DNA of 64,000 bases from Empedobacter sp036647415 (GCF_036647415.1 NZ_JAVXKG010000007.1:1-64000); one strand, 5' to 3'; counted from the first letter of the stretch, positions 6,553 to 16,058 are shown. Notes: a model not told the origin generated them from the sequence alone. Numbers and translations: made by a program.

Positions 6553-9354
6553 ATGAAAAAAGATATCAATCAACTTGATCCAAAAGAATTTATTCTGATA
6601 AAAGGTGCAAAATTGCACAACTTAAAAAACATTGATTTAGCCATTCCGAAAAATAAATTGGTGGTAATTACTGGGATGTCTGGTTCTGGAAAATCTACTT
6701 TGGCTTTCGATACGTTGTATGCCGAAGGGCAGCGTCGTTATGTAGAAAGTTTATCGTCGTATGCACGTCAGTTTTTAGGAAAATTAGACAAACCACAAGT
6801 CGATTATATCAAAGGAATTGCGCCTGCTATTGCCATTCAGCAAAAGGTGAACTCTACAAATCCGCGTTCTACGGTTGGTACAACAACAGAAATTTACGAT
6901 TATTTAAAGTTGTTATACGCACGTATTGGGAAAACTTATTCACCAATTACGGGTGAATTAGTGCAAAAAGACTCGGTTACAGATGCGATAGATTATCTAA
7001 AAACCTTTGCTGCGGATACTAAATTTATCTTACAAATAAAATTAATTATTCCAGAAGAACGTACGTTTTCAGAACATCTTAATATTCTTCAACAACAAGG
7101 GTTTACAAGACTTAGTGTTGATGGAAATCAAGTGAAGATAGAAGATCTAATTTCGTTTAATTTCGAGCCTCAACCAGAAAATGATGTTCATCTTATTATA
7201 GACCGTATTGCAATTCCTTCCGAAGATGAAGAATCGTTTTATCATCGTTTGGCAGATTCTATTGAGACTGCTTTTTTCGAAGGAAAAGGAGATATTTCAC
7301 TTGTCAATACAGAAGATAATTCAATCAAATATTTTTCAAATAAATTTGAAGCAAATGGCTTGATTTTTAATGAGCCAACTATTCATTTTTTCAGTTTCAA
7401 TAATCCGTATGGAGCATGTCCAACTTGTGAAGGTTACGGAAAAGTAATTGGAGTTGAAGAAAATCTTGTTGTTCCTAATAAATCACTTTCTATCTACGAA
7501 GACGCTGTTGTAGCTTGGAAAGGAGAGAAAATGAGCGAATGGAAAAATCATTTTATCAAACTTTCTCAGAAAGTAGATTTTCCTATTCATAAACCATATT
7601 TTGAATTATCGGAAGAACAAAAAGATTATTTATGGCGTGGTGATAACGATTGGGAAGGTTTGGATGGTTTTTTCAAAATGGTAGAAGAAAATACCTATAA
7701 AATTCAATTTCGTGTCATGCTTTCTCGTTATCGTGGCAAAACAATTTGCCCAACGTGTAAAGGAAAACGTTTACGAAAAGAGACCAATTATGTTAAAATT
7801 TCGGATAAATCGATTAATGATTTGGTCGATTTACCTCTTAATGAACTGAATGATTTCTTTTCGAATATAAAATTCAACGAATACGATCAACAAATTGCGG
7901 GTCGAATTATATATGAAATCAATTCTCGATTAACATTTTTGTTAGATGTTGGTTTAGAATATTTAAGTTTAAATCGTGCTTCAAATACACTTTCTGGTGG
8001 AGAATCACAACGTATCAATTTAGCAACTTCATTAGGAAGTAGTTTGGTTGGTTCTATGTATGTTTTAGATGAACCTTCGATTGGTTTACATTCGCGTGAT
8101 ACAGAAAAATTTATCACAATTTTGCATCGTTTACGAGATTTAGGCAATACAGTAATTGTGGTAGAACATGATGAAGATATTATGAAAGCTGCGGATTATA
8201 TTATTGATATTGGACCAGAAGCTGGTACAAATGGAGGTAATGTAGTTTTTGAAGGTACGTACGACGAATTGATGAAAGCGGATACGTTGACAGCAAAATA
8301 TCTGAACGGAAAGATGGAAATTGAAGTTCCTAAAAAACGTTTAAAATCATCTAATTATCTAAAAATAATTGGAGCACGAGAAAATAATTTAAAAAATATT
8401 GATGTTAAATTTCCTTTGAACGAATTAACTGTAATTACGGGAGTTTCGGGTTCGGGAAAATCAACGTTAATGAAAGATATTTTAACGCCTGCAATTCAAC
8501 GTAATTTTGAGATTTTTGGAAATAAAATTGGTGATTTTGATGATTTGGTTGGTGATATTCAGCAGTTAGAAGGAATAGAATTAATCGATCAAAATCCGAT
8601 TGGGAAATCTTCTCGTTCAAATCCTGTGACGTATGTGAAAGCGTATGACGATATCCGAAATTTATTTGCCAATCAAAAAGCGAGTAAAGTAATGGGATTT
8701 CAGCCAAAACATTTTTCGTTTAACGTAGATGGTGGACGTTGTGATACGTGTAAAGGAGAGGGAACAATTACTATTGAGATGCAATTTATGGCAGATGTCG
8801 ATTTGGTTTGTGAAGACTGTCATGGCGAACGTTTCAAGAAAGAAATTTTAGAAGTAAAATTCGAAGGGAAATCAATTTCTGATATTTTAAATCTTACGAT
8901 TGATGATGCAATAGACTTTTTTGCAACGCATAATCAAACCAAAATTGTAGAAAAATTAAAACCTTTGCAAGATGTTGGTTTGGGTTACGTGAAATTAGGT
9001 CAATCCTCTAATACATTGTCTGGTGGAGAGGCACAACGTATCAAATTAGCTTTCTTTTTGACGAAAGGAGAAACGAAAAACAAAACGTTGTTTATTTTTG
9101 ATGAACCTTCTACTGGTCTACATTTTCATGATATTCAGAAATTAATTAAAGCCTTACGCGCATTGATAGATTTGGGACATTCTGTTTTTGTGATAGAACA
9201 TAATTTGGATATTATAAAAGTAGCAGATTGGGTAATTGATCTTGGTCCCGAAGGAGGAAAAAAAGGAGGTTACTTGGTTGCAGAAGGAACGCCAGAAGAT
9301 ATTGTTAAAAATAAAGAATCTTACACAGGTAAATTTCTGAAAGATAAACTGTAA
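6553..9354 (+). CDS. uvrA: Excinuclease ABC subunit A
   Basis: 933 residues from the ATG at 6553; the open frame continues 23 codons upstream but those codons run through the promoter box. UvrA is the damage-sensing ATPase of nucleotide excision repair and works with UvrB and UvrC. Two ABC modules are visible, with Walker A motifs GMSGSGKST (N-terminal) and GVSGSGKST (middle) and signatures LSGGESQR and LSGGEAQR. Zinc-binding CxxC pairs occur in CPTCEGYGK/CPTCKGKRL and in CDTCKGEG/CEDCHGERF. Length is normal. Its terminator overlaps the start of the next gene. Confidence 0.97.
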   Translation: MKKDINQLDPKEFILIKGAKLHNLKNIDLAIPKNKLVVITGMSGSGKSTLAFDTLYAEGQRRYVESLSSYARQFLGKLDKPQVDYIKGIAPAIAIQQKVNSTNPRSTVGTTTEIYDYLKLLYARIGKTYSPITGELVQKDSVTDAIDYLKTFAADTKFILQIKLIIPEERTFSEHLNILQQQGFTRLSVDGNQVKIEDLISFNFEPQPENDVHLIIDRIAIPSEDEESFYHRLADSIETAFFEGKGDISLVNTEDNSIKYFSNKFEANGLIFNEPTIHFFSFNNPYGACPTCEGYGKVIGVEENLVVPNKSLSIYEDAVVAWKGEKMSEWKNHFIKLSQKVDFPIHKPYFELSEEQKDYLWRGDNDWEGLDGFFKMVEENTYKIQFRVMLSRYRGKTICPTCKGKRLRKETNYVKISDKSINDLVDLPLNELNDFFSNIKFNEYDQQIAGRIIYEINSRLTFLLDVGLEYLSLNRASNTLSGGESQRINLATSLGSSLVGSMYVLDEPSIGLHSRDTEKFITILHRLRDLGNTVIVVEHDEDIMKAADYIIDIGPEAGTNGGNVVFEGTYDELMKADTLTAKYLNGKMEIEVPKKRLKSSNYLKIIGARENNLKNIDVKFPLNELTVITGVSGSGKSTLMKDILTPAIQRNFEIFGNKIGDFDDLVGDIQQLEGIELIDQNPIGKSSRSNPVTYVKAYDDIRNLFANQKASKVMGFQPKHFSFNVDGGRCDTCKGEGTITIEMQFMADVDLVCEDCHGERFKKEILEVKFEGKSISDILNLTIDDAIDFFATHNQTKIVEKLKPLQDVGLGYVKLGQSSNTLSGGEAQRIKLAFFLTKGETKNKTLFIFDEPSTGLHFHDIQKLIKALRALIDLGHSVFVIEHNLDIIKVADWVIDLGPEGGKKGGYLVAEGTPEDIVKNKESYTGKFLKDKL

Positions 9355-9367
9355 TAGATTTTGTAAA

Positions 9368-9404
9368 AAAAAGCTATATTTATGTTTATGAAATATAGCT
9401 TTTT
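9368..9404 (+). terminator. uvrA terminator overlapping the next start codon
   Basis: Arms 9368-9381 and 9391-9404 are perfect 14-bp complements (AAAAAGCTATATTT / AAATATAGCTTTTT). The loop 9382-9390 holds both ATGs that could start the following lipoprotein gene, and the 3' arm plus T-rich tail encode its residues KYSFLL. Hairpin and T-tract fit an intrinsic terminator. Confidence 0.7.
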
Positions 9405-9978
9405 ACTTTTAATAATTATTTTCGCATCTTGTAATTCGTATAATGTAAATCGTCTTGAAAAATATGGTACAGAAAGCGAAAATAATATTGTTCAACTTAA
9501 TTTAGAGGAACAAAAAAAATATGTTATTATAAAAAATAATTTTCCAGAAGGATCAGATAATCTTCATCAAAAAATTGAGCAATCTGTAAATGGATTATTT
9601 CATGATGAGAATACGATTGTTAATTCATTAGAATTTTACGACGAATATTACAAAACGAATGAATTTATTAATTTTATAAATCATAATAATTCCTATGATT
9701 ACGCATTTATAGTAGAATTAAAAGTAGATCCATTTATTCAAACTGCAATATATCAGAGTCTAACTGATGCAAAATTACCTCAAGAAGGAAAAAGTATCTA
9801 TAAAATAGTTTTACAAGTTCTTAATTTGAAAAATAAAAAATTATTATTTTCTCAGGCAAAAAACTTTGAATTGTATAGTAGTTCCTTAACGAAATCTCCA
9901 AACTTTATTACATCTTACGAAGAAAATTATTTCATTAATAATTTCTCAGGAATATTTGGGAATATAAAAATTGAATAA
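9388..9978 (+). CDS. Hypothetical lipoprotein
   Basis: 196 residues from ATG 9388 (ATG 9382 adds two). The short signal peptide MKYSFLLLIIIFASC ends in lipobox FASC, so the protein is membrane-anchored. No known domain recognised. The mature part is rich in Asn, Lys, Ile and Tyr and has a plausible mixed alpha/beta pattern. Its start sits inside the uvrA terminator hairpin, so it may be expressed only by read-through from uvrA or from an internal promoter, and its start region could be masked by structure. The next gene has its own promoter. Confidence 0.65.
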   Translation: MKYSFLLLIIIFASCNSYNVNRLEKYGTESENNIVQLNLEEQKKYVIIKNNFPEGSDNLHQKIEQSVNGLFHDENTIVNSLEFYDEYYKTNEFINFINHNNSYDYAFIVELKVDPFIQTAIYQSLTDAKLPQEGKSIYKIVLQVLNLKNKKLLFSQAKNFELYSSSLTKSPNFITSYEENYFINNFSGIFGNIKIE

Positions 9979-10011
9979 AGGAAGTTTAGTTTTTAGTTAG
10001 AACAGATTGCT

Positions 10012-10019
10012 TAATTTTG
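10012..10019 (+). promoter_or_regulatory. Candidate -7 box for the SulP gene
   Basis: TAATTTTG matches TAnnTTTG, with a T-rich -33 region about 17 nt upstream. It predicts a leader of about 15 nt before ATG 10038 and shows that the in-frame TTG at 10017 is not the start. Confidence 0.5.
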
Positions 10020-10037
10020 CAACAAATATCCCATTCA

Positions 10038-11567
10038 ATGACGATTTCTGACTATTTAAGTCCCAATAATAAAATTAATTTTAAAAGTGAAATTCTTGCT
10101 GGATTAACGGTCGCTATGACTATGATTCCAGAATCGTTATCATTTGCAATTTTAGCAGGTTTATCGCCTTTGGTCGGTTTATACGGTGCATTCATCATGG
10201 GAATTGTAACAGCAATTTTTGGTGGTAGACCAGCCATGGTTTCGGGTGGTGCAGGCGCTACAGTTATTACTTTAATTGCTTTAAATACCACTTATGGCGA
10301 ACAATATATTTTTGCAGCTGTACTATTAGCAGGTATTTTTCAAATTTTGGTTGGCGTTTTCAAATTAGGAAGATTTATCCGACTTATTCCACAACCTGTG
10401 ATGTATGGATTTCTGAACGGTTTGGCAGTCGTTATTTTTATGTCACAAATAGAACAATTCAAATCAACAGCGAACGGAATTACAACATGGTTAAGTGGTA
10501 CGCCATTTTATACAATGATAATTTTGACTTTGATAACAGGTTTAGTTGTCTATTTTTTTCCAAAAATCACCAAACTTATTCCATCTTCTTTGGTCGCAAT
10601 TTTAGTGGTGTTTTTAATCGTTTTAGGATTTAATATTGATACAAAAACTGTTGGCGATATTGCGAGTATCAAAGGAGAATTGCCAAGTTTTCATATTCCG
10701 TCAGTTCCATTTAATCTTGAAACCTTGAAAATTATTCTTCCTTATTCCATCATTATGGGATCAGTCGGATTGATAGAAACCTTATTAACACTGACTTTGG
10801 TAGATGAGGTTACCGAAACAAAAGGATCGTCGAACAAAGAATGTTTGGCACAAGGAGCGGCAAATATTACAAATGGATTTTTTGGAGGAATGGGAGGTTG
10901 CGCCATGATTGCACAAACATTTGTGAATCTTGATGCAGGTTCACGATCGCGAATTGGACCAGCAATTGGTGCAATTGCAATATTACTGATTATTTTGGTT
11001 GGAGCGCCAGTTATCGAAAAAATTCCTATGGCTGCTTTGGTTGGCGTTATGATGATGGTTGCAATTTCTACTTTCAAATGGGGATTTTTCAAGCTCATTA
11101 CAAAAATGCCCAAATCAGATGTTTTTGTTAGTATTTTGGTTGCTGCAATTACCATTATTTTACATAATTTGGCTTTGGCGGTTTTTGTAGGTGTTATTGT
11201 GTCGGCATTGGTTTTTGCGTGGGATAATGCGAAACGTATTCGTGCAAGAAAATCTATAGACGAAAAAGGACGAAAAGTATATGAAATTTATGGTCCACTT
11301 TTCTTTGGTTCTACATCTACTTTTTTAGACAAATTTGAAATTAATTCTGATCCAAAAGAAATTATTATTGACCTGAAAGAGAGTCGAGTAGTGGATATGA
11401 GTGCAATTGACTCATTGAATTTGATAACACATAAATATGCACAACAAAATAAAACCGTAATATTACGTCATCTTAGTCAAGATTCTATTCGTTTATTGAA
11501 TAATGCAAAAAGTGTGATAGAAATAAATATCGAAGAAGATCCGATTTATAATGTGATGCCGAAATAA
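10038..11567 (+). CDS. SulP family anion transporter
   Basis: 509 residues from ATG 10038. The N-terminal three quarters is hydrophobic with about 10-14 membrane segments and the SulP hallmark near the start (EILAGLTVAMTMIPESLSFAILAGLSPLVGLYGAF). The C-terminal 120 residues form a cytoplasmic STAS domain (YEIYGPLFFGS ... IIIDLKESRVVDMSAIDSL). SulP proteins move sulfate, bicarbonate or other anions; no carbonic anhydrase or sulfate-assimilation neighbour is present to decide the substrate. The DUF4328 gene follows after 24 nt and may be co-transcribed. Confidence 0.9.
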   Translation: MTISDYLSPNNKINFKSEILAGLTVAMTMIPESLSFAILAGLSPLVGLYGAFIMGIVTAIFGGRPAMVSGGAGATVITLIALNTTYGEQYIFAAVLLAGIFQILVGVFKLGRFIRLIPQPVMYGFLNGLAVVIFMSQIEQFKSTANGITTWLSGTPFYTMIILTLITGLVVYFFPKITKLIPSSLVAILVVFLIVLGFNIDTKTVGDIASIKGELPSFHIPSVPFNLETLKIILPYSIIMGSVGLIETLLTLTLVDEVTETKGSSNKECLAQGAANITNGFFGGMGGCAMIAQTFVNLDAGSRSRIGPAIGAIAILLIILVGAPVIEKIPMAALVGVMMMVAISTFKWGFFKLITKMPKSDVFVSILVAAITIILHNLALAVFVGVIVSALVFAWDNAKRIRARKSIDEKGRKVYEIYGPLFFGSTSTFLDKFEINSDPKEIIIDLKESRVVDMSAIDSLNLITHKYAQQNKTVILRHLSQDSIRLLNNAKSVIEINIEEDPIYNVMPK

Positions 11568-11591
11568 TTAAGCTAATTAAATTAACACAAT

Positions 11592-12284
11592 ATGAATGAA
11601 AATGAATTAAATTTTGAAAATTATTTGCCTAATGAACAAAGGAAAAATAATGCTTTATACAGTTTTTATGCTGCATTTTTATTATGCGCAATTTCTATAA
11701 TAATTGGTATTTATTATTATTTTGAATTAAAAAAGTATGCAGATTTAGAGATAGAAGATATTTCTACATTAGAAACGGTTTATTATGTGAGTACAATTCT
11801 TTTTAGTCTGTCTATTATAGCTACAATTATATTTTTCACTTTATGGTTTAGAAGAGCTTATGCAAATTTGAGAAGAGTTGGTATTGATATTGAGAACAAT
11901 GACAGTATGGCTTTTTGGGGTTTCGTAATTCCTTTTATGAACCTTGTTAAACCTTTAAAAATCGCTAAAGAGATAGATTTGAAATATGATTTTATTCTCC
12001 AAAAAATAAATAAAGAACATAAACAAAATTTGAATAATTATTCTATTATAACAGCTTGGTTTTCGGTTTATTGGATTGATATTATTGTTTCCAGATTAGC
12101 AAACAAAACACAATTTATTTCGATGGATCAAATGGTTGAATATCATGGTTATATGTTGGGTAGTTATACAATTACATTATTATCAATAGGTTTAACGATA
12201 TTAATGATTAGAACGATATCTAAATCGGAAACAGATTTAGAACAATATCTAAAATTAGAAGAATTATCAGCTCCAAATCAATAA
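11592..12284 (+). CDS. DUF4328 family membrane protein
   Basis: 230 residues with four likely membrane segments (about residues 20-43, 62-86, 150-170 and 192-210). The segment FFTLWFRRAYANLRRVGI followed by FWGFVIPFMNLVKPLKIAKEI matches the DUF4328 signature, in which a W-RRAY-NL motif precedes a G-IP--NL-KP motif. Function of the family is unknown to me. It follows the SulP gene by 24 nt and is ended by a weak hairpin, so the pair may be an operon. Confidence 0.75.
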   Translation: MNENELNFENYLPNEQRKNNALYSFYAAFLLCAISIIIGIYYYFELKKYADLEIEDISTLETVYYVSTILFSLSIIATIIFFTLWFRRAYANLRRVGIDIENNDSMAFWGFVIPFMNLVKPLKIAKEIDLKYDFILQKINKEHKQNLNNYSIITAWFSVYWIDIIVSRLANKTQFISMDQMVEYHGYMLGSYTITLLSIGLTILMIRTISKSETDLEQYLKLEELSAPNQ

Positions 12285-12292
12285 AATAAAAC

Positions 12293-12322
12293 CAAAGCTT
12301 TTCTTTAATCGGAAAAGCTTTG
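12293..12322 (+). terminator. Hairpin after the DUF4328 gene
   Basis: CAAAGCTTTTC (12293-12303) pairs with GAAAAGCTTTG (12312-12322). The trailing tract is only AT-rich, so termination is likely but not certain. Confidence 0.55.
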
Positions 12323-12449
12323 ATTATAAATATTTGTTATAAAAAAGGCAAAACAAGGGCTGATCTACATTTATAATACGATGTAAATAAGGTAAGTTTT
12401 ACGTAAAAAATGAATAGGGAAGAACGATGAAATTCGTTCGGAATAAGTC

Positions 12450-13175
12450 TTATTTTCTCAAATATACGTTTCCGTATTTTGATGAAAATTCTTGACGAGG
12501 TTCTTTTCCATTGTGCGCTGTAATTACGGTGTGGAAATCCTCAGATTTTATAGGTTTTGTAGGTAAATCTAAATTAGTCAAAATCTTTCCGTAAAAACAT
12601 TCTGCATTTAGTTCGCCAATTTTTTTCTCGTCTATTGTTGCATCTACGCTTCCGTAAGTAGATTTTGCAACAAGTGGTCCATCAAAAGTTTTCACTTCTA
12701 CAGTTCCGTAAGTAGATTCTATTTGCGTTTTCATATTGCGCGGAACTTTTATTTCTAACACAATATCAATTTGTACGTTACTACTTGTAATATCAAACTT
12801 TGTATTGTTCGATTTTTCGTACTCTTTAAAATCTTCTTTAGATTTGAATGTAAATTTTTCTTTTCCTTTATACGCTACTATTTGTTGAGGTAAATTTTTG
12901 TAATTGTTAATTTTACCTTCAATCAATTTTGAATTTCCGTTTGTAGATTGCTCTGTAATTTCGAAATCTGAATCATTTTTTCCATCATTGATATTTACTT
13001 TACCAGAAATTTCTATTTCATTTTTATCCCAAGTTGTTATTTTTACAAGTTGAGGATAATCAAACTTTAAGGTTAATTCTTGCCCTTTTTGTATCTGGTA
13101 TTTTTTCTGAATAGATGTTTGTGCAAATAATGTTGCTGCAAACAATCCTAATGCTAAAGTTAATGTTGTTCTCAT
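12450..13175 (-). CDS. Exported DUF4097-like beta-strand protein
   Basis: 241 residues, signal peptide ending TLFA. The mature part shows repeated short strands of the type VKTFDGPLVAKSTYGSVDATI and ESTYGTVEVKTF, the pattern of DUF4097/DUF2807-like right-handed beta-helix proteins. Its start overlaps the stop of the preceding gene by 4 nt (ATGA type), so the two are translationally coupled. It is the last gene of an ECF sigma factor operon, which suggests a role in an envelope response, but no biochemical function is known. Confidence 0.7.
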   Translation of the reverse strand: MRTTLTLALGLFAATLFAQTSIQKKYQIQKGQELTLKFDYPQLVKITTWDKNEIEISGKVNINDGKNDSDFEITEQSTNGNSKLIEGKINNYKNLPQQIVAYKGKEKFTFKSKEDFKEYEKSNNTKFDITSSNVQIDIVLEIKVPRNMKTQIESTYGTVEVKTFDGPLVAKSTYGSVDATIDEKKIGELNAECFYGKILTNLDLPTKPIKSEDFHTVITAHNGKEPRQEFSSKYGNVYLRK

Positions 13176-13978
13176 AAAGCTCTCAAATAAATTTTACCAT
13201 AATCTGATCTAAAGTTAAAGTTGCTACCACCAGCGTTTAGCGTTGCCGATAATTGATCGTTATATTTTATCATATCCGAGTTGGTTTGCATCTTGATAGG
13301 TAATTCTGGTGCAACCAAAATATCACCATAAGAAGTCGTCACTTTTATATTCGCATTTGCTTTTTTGGGAATACTAACGTCTACAGCGCCATAAATAGAA
13401 ACAACAGAAAGTGGCCCTTTTACATTTTGACTAAAACGTGCATCTATACTACCGTAAATACTGTTGATTGTTGCTGGACCTGTTATGTTTTCTAAGACAA
13501 TACTGTTGTAACTTACAGACGCTTCAAGCTCGTTTTCTATATTTTTGAAGGTTACAGTACTTCCAAATTGAGATTGATGTTCATACACAATTGTAACTCC
13601 TCTTGGAACTAAAATTTTAATATTTGGCGGATTTATTCTGCTCAATTGTTTTACATCTATTACTCCATTTTTTTCTTCAACATTTATTCCCAAACCTGTA
13701 TTGTCTGTTAATCCCATTGCATTTATAGCACGTAATCCTTTGGCACGTTCGTCTGTACTTTCTTTGGTTTTTTTAGCAGAAAATACAATTTCTTTTCCGT
13801 CATAACCTTCTATGGTTGCTTTACCAAGATTTATCTGTAATTTTCCTTTGTTTACGGCTAATTTGTAAGTCGCGTTGTCTTCTACAGAAGTTGTTTGGTT
13901 TGTTTTTTCTGGCTGTTCTTGTGCGTTCAGCGACATCGTTAATAACATCGTCGCGATAAACATTGTTTTCTTTATCAT
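13172..13978 (-). CDS. Exported DUF4097-like beta-strand protein, paralogue
   Basis: 268 residues, signal peptide ending MSLNA. Repeating strands such as ASVSYNSIVLENITGPATINSIYGSIDARF and VVSIYGAVDVSIPKKANANIKVTTSYGDILV give the same beta-helix pattern as the downstream gene, and both end in a YGK/N-(I/V)YLR motif. The two are paralogues. It begins 25 nt after the HEAT-repeat gene. Known relatives are often encoded beside ECF sigma factors; substrate or ligand unknown. Confidence 0.7.
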   Translation of the reverse strand: MIKKTMFIATMLLTMSLNAQEQPEKTNQTTSVEDNATYKLAVNKGKLQINLGKATIEGYDGKEIVFSAKKTKESTDERAKGLRAINAMGLTDNTGLGINVEEKNGVIDVKQLSRINPPNIKILVPRGVTIVYEHQSQFGSTVTFKNIENELEASVSYNSIVLENITGPATINSIYGSIDARFSQNVKGPLSVVSIYGAVDVSIPKKANANIKVTTSYGDILVAPELPIKMQTNSDMIKYNDQLSATLNAGGSNFNFRSDYGKIYLRAL

Positions 13979-14003
13979 AATTAATCGTATTTATTGTGAA
14001 ACA

Positions 14004-14828
14004 TTATTTTTTTAGTAATACTGCGTAAGCTTCGTCTTTTACAAATGGTTTTGTTTGTGGATCTAAGACCATTTCTTGTAATTTTTTTGTTAATTGAGGA
14101 ACCATTTTATTGTTGTCCATTTTACCAATAATTGCAATCAATTCCATTTGTATCATCGGATCATCTTGTTGAAGAAAAACCTGTGTTAATTCTTCTGAAA
14201 CTGTTTCTTTAGGCGTTTTTTTCGCTAAAACTTCAATTGCATTTAGTCGCACAATAGTGTTATTGTCATGCAAAGCTTTTTGTTTTAATAATTCCAAATC
14301 GTTTCGATCTAAAGTTTCATATTCGCTCAATTTTGCAATCGCATCAATTCTATTACTTGTAGATTCCTCATCATTCAACGCATTTAGAAATATAGATTTA
14401 GAATCTTTTATGTTTGATTCTTCAATTGTTACATTGTTTTGAGCTTTTTTCTCTACTTGATTATTTTTTGTAGAAACAATCATTTTTGGCGTAGAAACTT
14501 CTTCTTCAGATTTTGTCGGAACAATTTTTTCTGTTTTTAATTCTTTTGTTTTTGGTAAAACTGATTGCTGAACAATTTCTTGATTAATTGTTCCGTTTTT
14601 TACATCATCTGTAGGTTGATTTAACATAAAATATAAACCAGCACTCACAACAACCAATGCACTTGCAGCGATTGACCAATAACGTGTAATTGATCTTTTT
14701 GGAGCTTCCTCCATCTTGTTTTCTTGCGGAATATTTGCTTGTATTTTTGACCACAATTCTCCAGAAGGCATTTTATTATCAAAGGCTTCGCGGTTGTTGT
14801 CAATATATTTTTTTAACGGATCATTCAT
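14004..14828 (-). CDS. Membrane protein with HEAT repeats, likely anti-sigma partner
   Basis: 274 residues. The N-terminal 45 residues are cytoplasmic and resemble the short N-terminal segment of Bacteroidota anti-sigma proteins (MPSGELWSKIQANIP). One membrane helix follows at about residues 50-68, then a Lys/Glu/Thr-rich linker, then alpha-helical HEAT-type repeats (about 155-270, with ALHDNNTIVRLNAIEVLAKK and QQDDPMIQMELIAIIGKM). The start overlaps the stop of the sigma gene by 8 nt. Topology and position make it the likely regulator of that sigma factor; this is inference. Confidence 0.65.
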   Translation of the reverse strand: MNDPLKKYIDNNREAFDNKMPSGELWSKIQANIPQENKMEEAPKRSITRYWSIAASALVVVSAGLYFMLNQPTDDVKNGTINQEIVQQSVLPKTKELKTEKIVPTKSEEEVSTPKMIVSTKNNQVEKKAQNNVTIEESNIKDSKSIFLNALNDEESTSNRIDAIAKLSEYETLDRNDLELLKQKALHDNNTIVRLNAIEVLAKKTPKETVSEELTQVFLQQDDPMIQMELIAIIGKMDNNKMVPQLTKKLQEMVLDPQTKPFVKDEAYAVLLKK

Positions 14829-15444
14829 AATACATAGTTTGTTGTAAGCTTTGCGCTATTTTCTTTTTGGCACGATGATATTTGCTTCGCACCGTTGTGT
14901 TGCTTATTCCGAGCATATTAGCTATTTCTTCATGCGGAATATTTTCGAAAAGAAATAAATTTACAATTGTTCTAATATCAGCAGGTAGAGCTTCGATAGC
15001 ATTCTGAATTTCTTCTATTTTATCCTCTAATTCATATTTTTCTATCAATTGTTGCTCTCCATCATCTATCACATTTGCACTTTCTATATCAGTAAAATAA
15101 ACTTTCTTTTTGCGCAAATGAGAAATTGATTTATTGATTGCTATTCGGGTTAACCATGCGCCCAACTGCTCAATCTCTTTTAGTTTTTTGATGTCAGAAA
15201 ATATCGAAACAAAAATATCTTGTGTTAAATCTTCGGCTTCAGAAAGATCTGTAACCAATCTATAAACCGAGTTGAAAACTGACTTTGCATACCTGTGATA
15301 AAGTTGTGCATAACCCATCTCAGCACCTTTTTCGCAAAGGTTCAGTAATTCTTTATCGCTAAGAGAGTTATTTTCTGTTTTCAAGATTCTCTGTGTTTCT
15401 GTTGTTTCTATAGAATAGACGCAATAAGTTATGAGATGTTGCAC
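14821..15444 (-). CDS. RNA polymerase sigma factor, ECF (sigma-70 family)
   Basis: 207 residues. Region 2 is seen in YAQLYHRYAKSVFNSVYRLVTDLSEAEDLTQDIFVSIF and region 4 in IEALPADIRTIVNLFLFENIPHEEIANMLGISNTTVRSKYHRAKKKI, the helix-turn-helix that reads the -35 element. The first 25-30 residues are not conserved sigma sequence, so the true start may be further in. It leads an operon with a HEAT-repeat membrane protein and two exported beta-helix proteins. No promoter of unusual sequence was recognised upstream. Confidence 0.88.
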   Translation of the reverse strand: MQHLITYCVYSIETTETQRILKTENNSLSDKELLNLCEKGAEMGYAQLYHRYAKSVFNSVYRLVTDLSEAEDLTQDIFVSIFSDIKKLKEIEQLGAWLTRIAINKSISHLRKKKVYFTDIESANVIDDGEQQLIEKYELEDKIEEIQNAIEALPADIRTIVNLFLFENIPHEEIANMLGISNTTVRSKYHRAKKKIAQSLQQTMYYE

Positions 15445-15532
15445 AATTATTTTAATAAAAATTAAATTATTTTGAAAACATCTCTATTTTAGGTAGTTGC
15501 AGAAGGTAAAATATGATTATAGAATAAACAAA

Positions 15533-15557
15533 AAAGCACTTCGGTTTGAAGTGCTTT
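15533..15557 (-). terminator. Terminator of the DinB-family gene
   Basis: AAAGCACTTC and GAAGTGCTTT form a 10-bp stem around GGTTT. On the minus strand a T-run follows. Confidence 0.75.
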
Positions 15558-15566
15558 AATAATTAT

Positions 15567-16058
15567 TTATAAATATCTCTGATTAATAATATTAATATGA
15601 TGAATAGAATGACCAGCCATTACGTATCCTATTTTTTCGACAGAAAATTCTTTATCACCAATGTTTCCAACTCGATTAAGAACTTCATCATCAAACGCTA
15701 AAAATTGATAATAAGTAGCTTTCATTAAATTTGTCCATTCTTTTATCAACTCTTTAGGTTTTCTATTGTTTGCATTTGATGTTTTTGCATATTCATTTTC
15801 ATCAAAAAAATTGAGCGATTGCTTATCTTCTCGTGCAATATGTTGCGCTCTGTAAGAGAAAATTCTTTCACAATCAATACAATGTTGTATAACTTCTTTT
15901 ATCGTCCATTTTTCGTCTGCGTAACGATAATTCCATTTATCTAATTCTGTAACAATCGTCAAAGTTTTCTTAATATCAGAAATTCTATTAAACAAAGCAT
16001 CTTCAACTTCAATTCCATCATAAATTGAAATATAGTTATCGTGGTTTATAGCGCTCAT
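15567..16058 (-). CDS. DinB superfamily protein
   Basis: 163 residues of helical sequence. The four-helix DinB/YfiT fold is suggested by KWTIKEVIQHCIDCERIFSYRAQHIAR early in the chain and VMAGHSIHHINIINQRYL at the end, which supply the histidines of the typical metal site. Many members are metal-dependent thiol transferases or hydrolases; this one has no assigned substrate. Cytoplasmic, monocistronic. The 297 nt upstream to the next gene hold no gene that I can see. Confidence 0.8.
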   Translation of the reverse strand: MSAINHDNYISIYDGIEVEDALFNRISDIKKTLTIVTELDKWNYRYADEKWTIKEVIQHCIDCERIFSYRAQHIAREDKQSLNFFDENEYAKTSNANNRKPKELIKEWTNLMKATYYQFLAFDDEVLNRVGNIGDKEFSVEKIGYVMAGHSIHHINIINQRYL

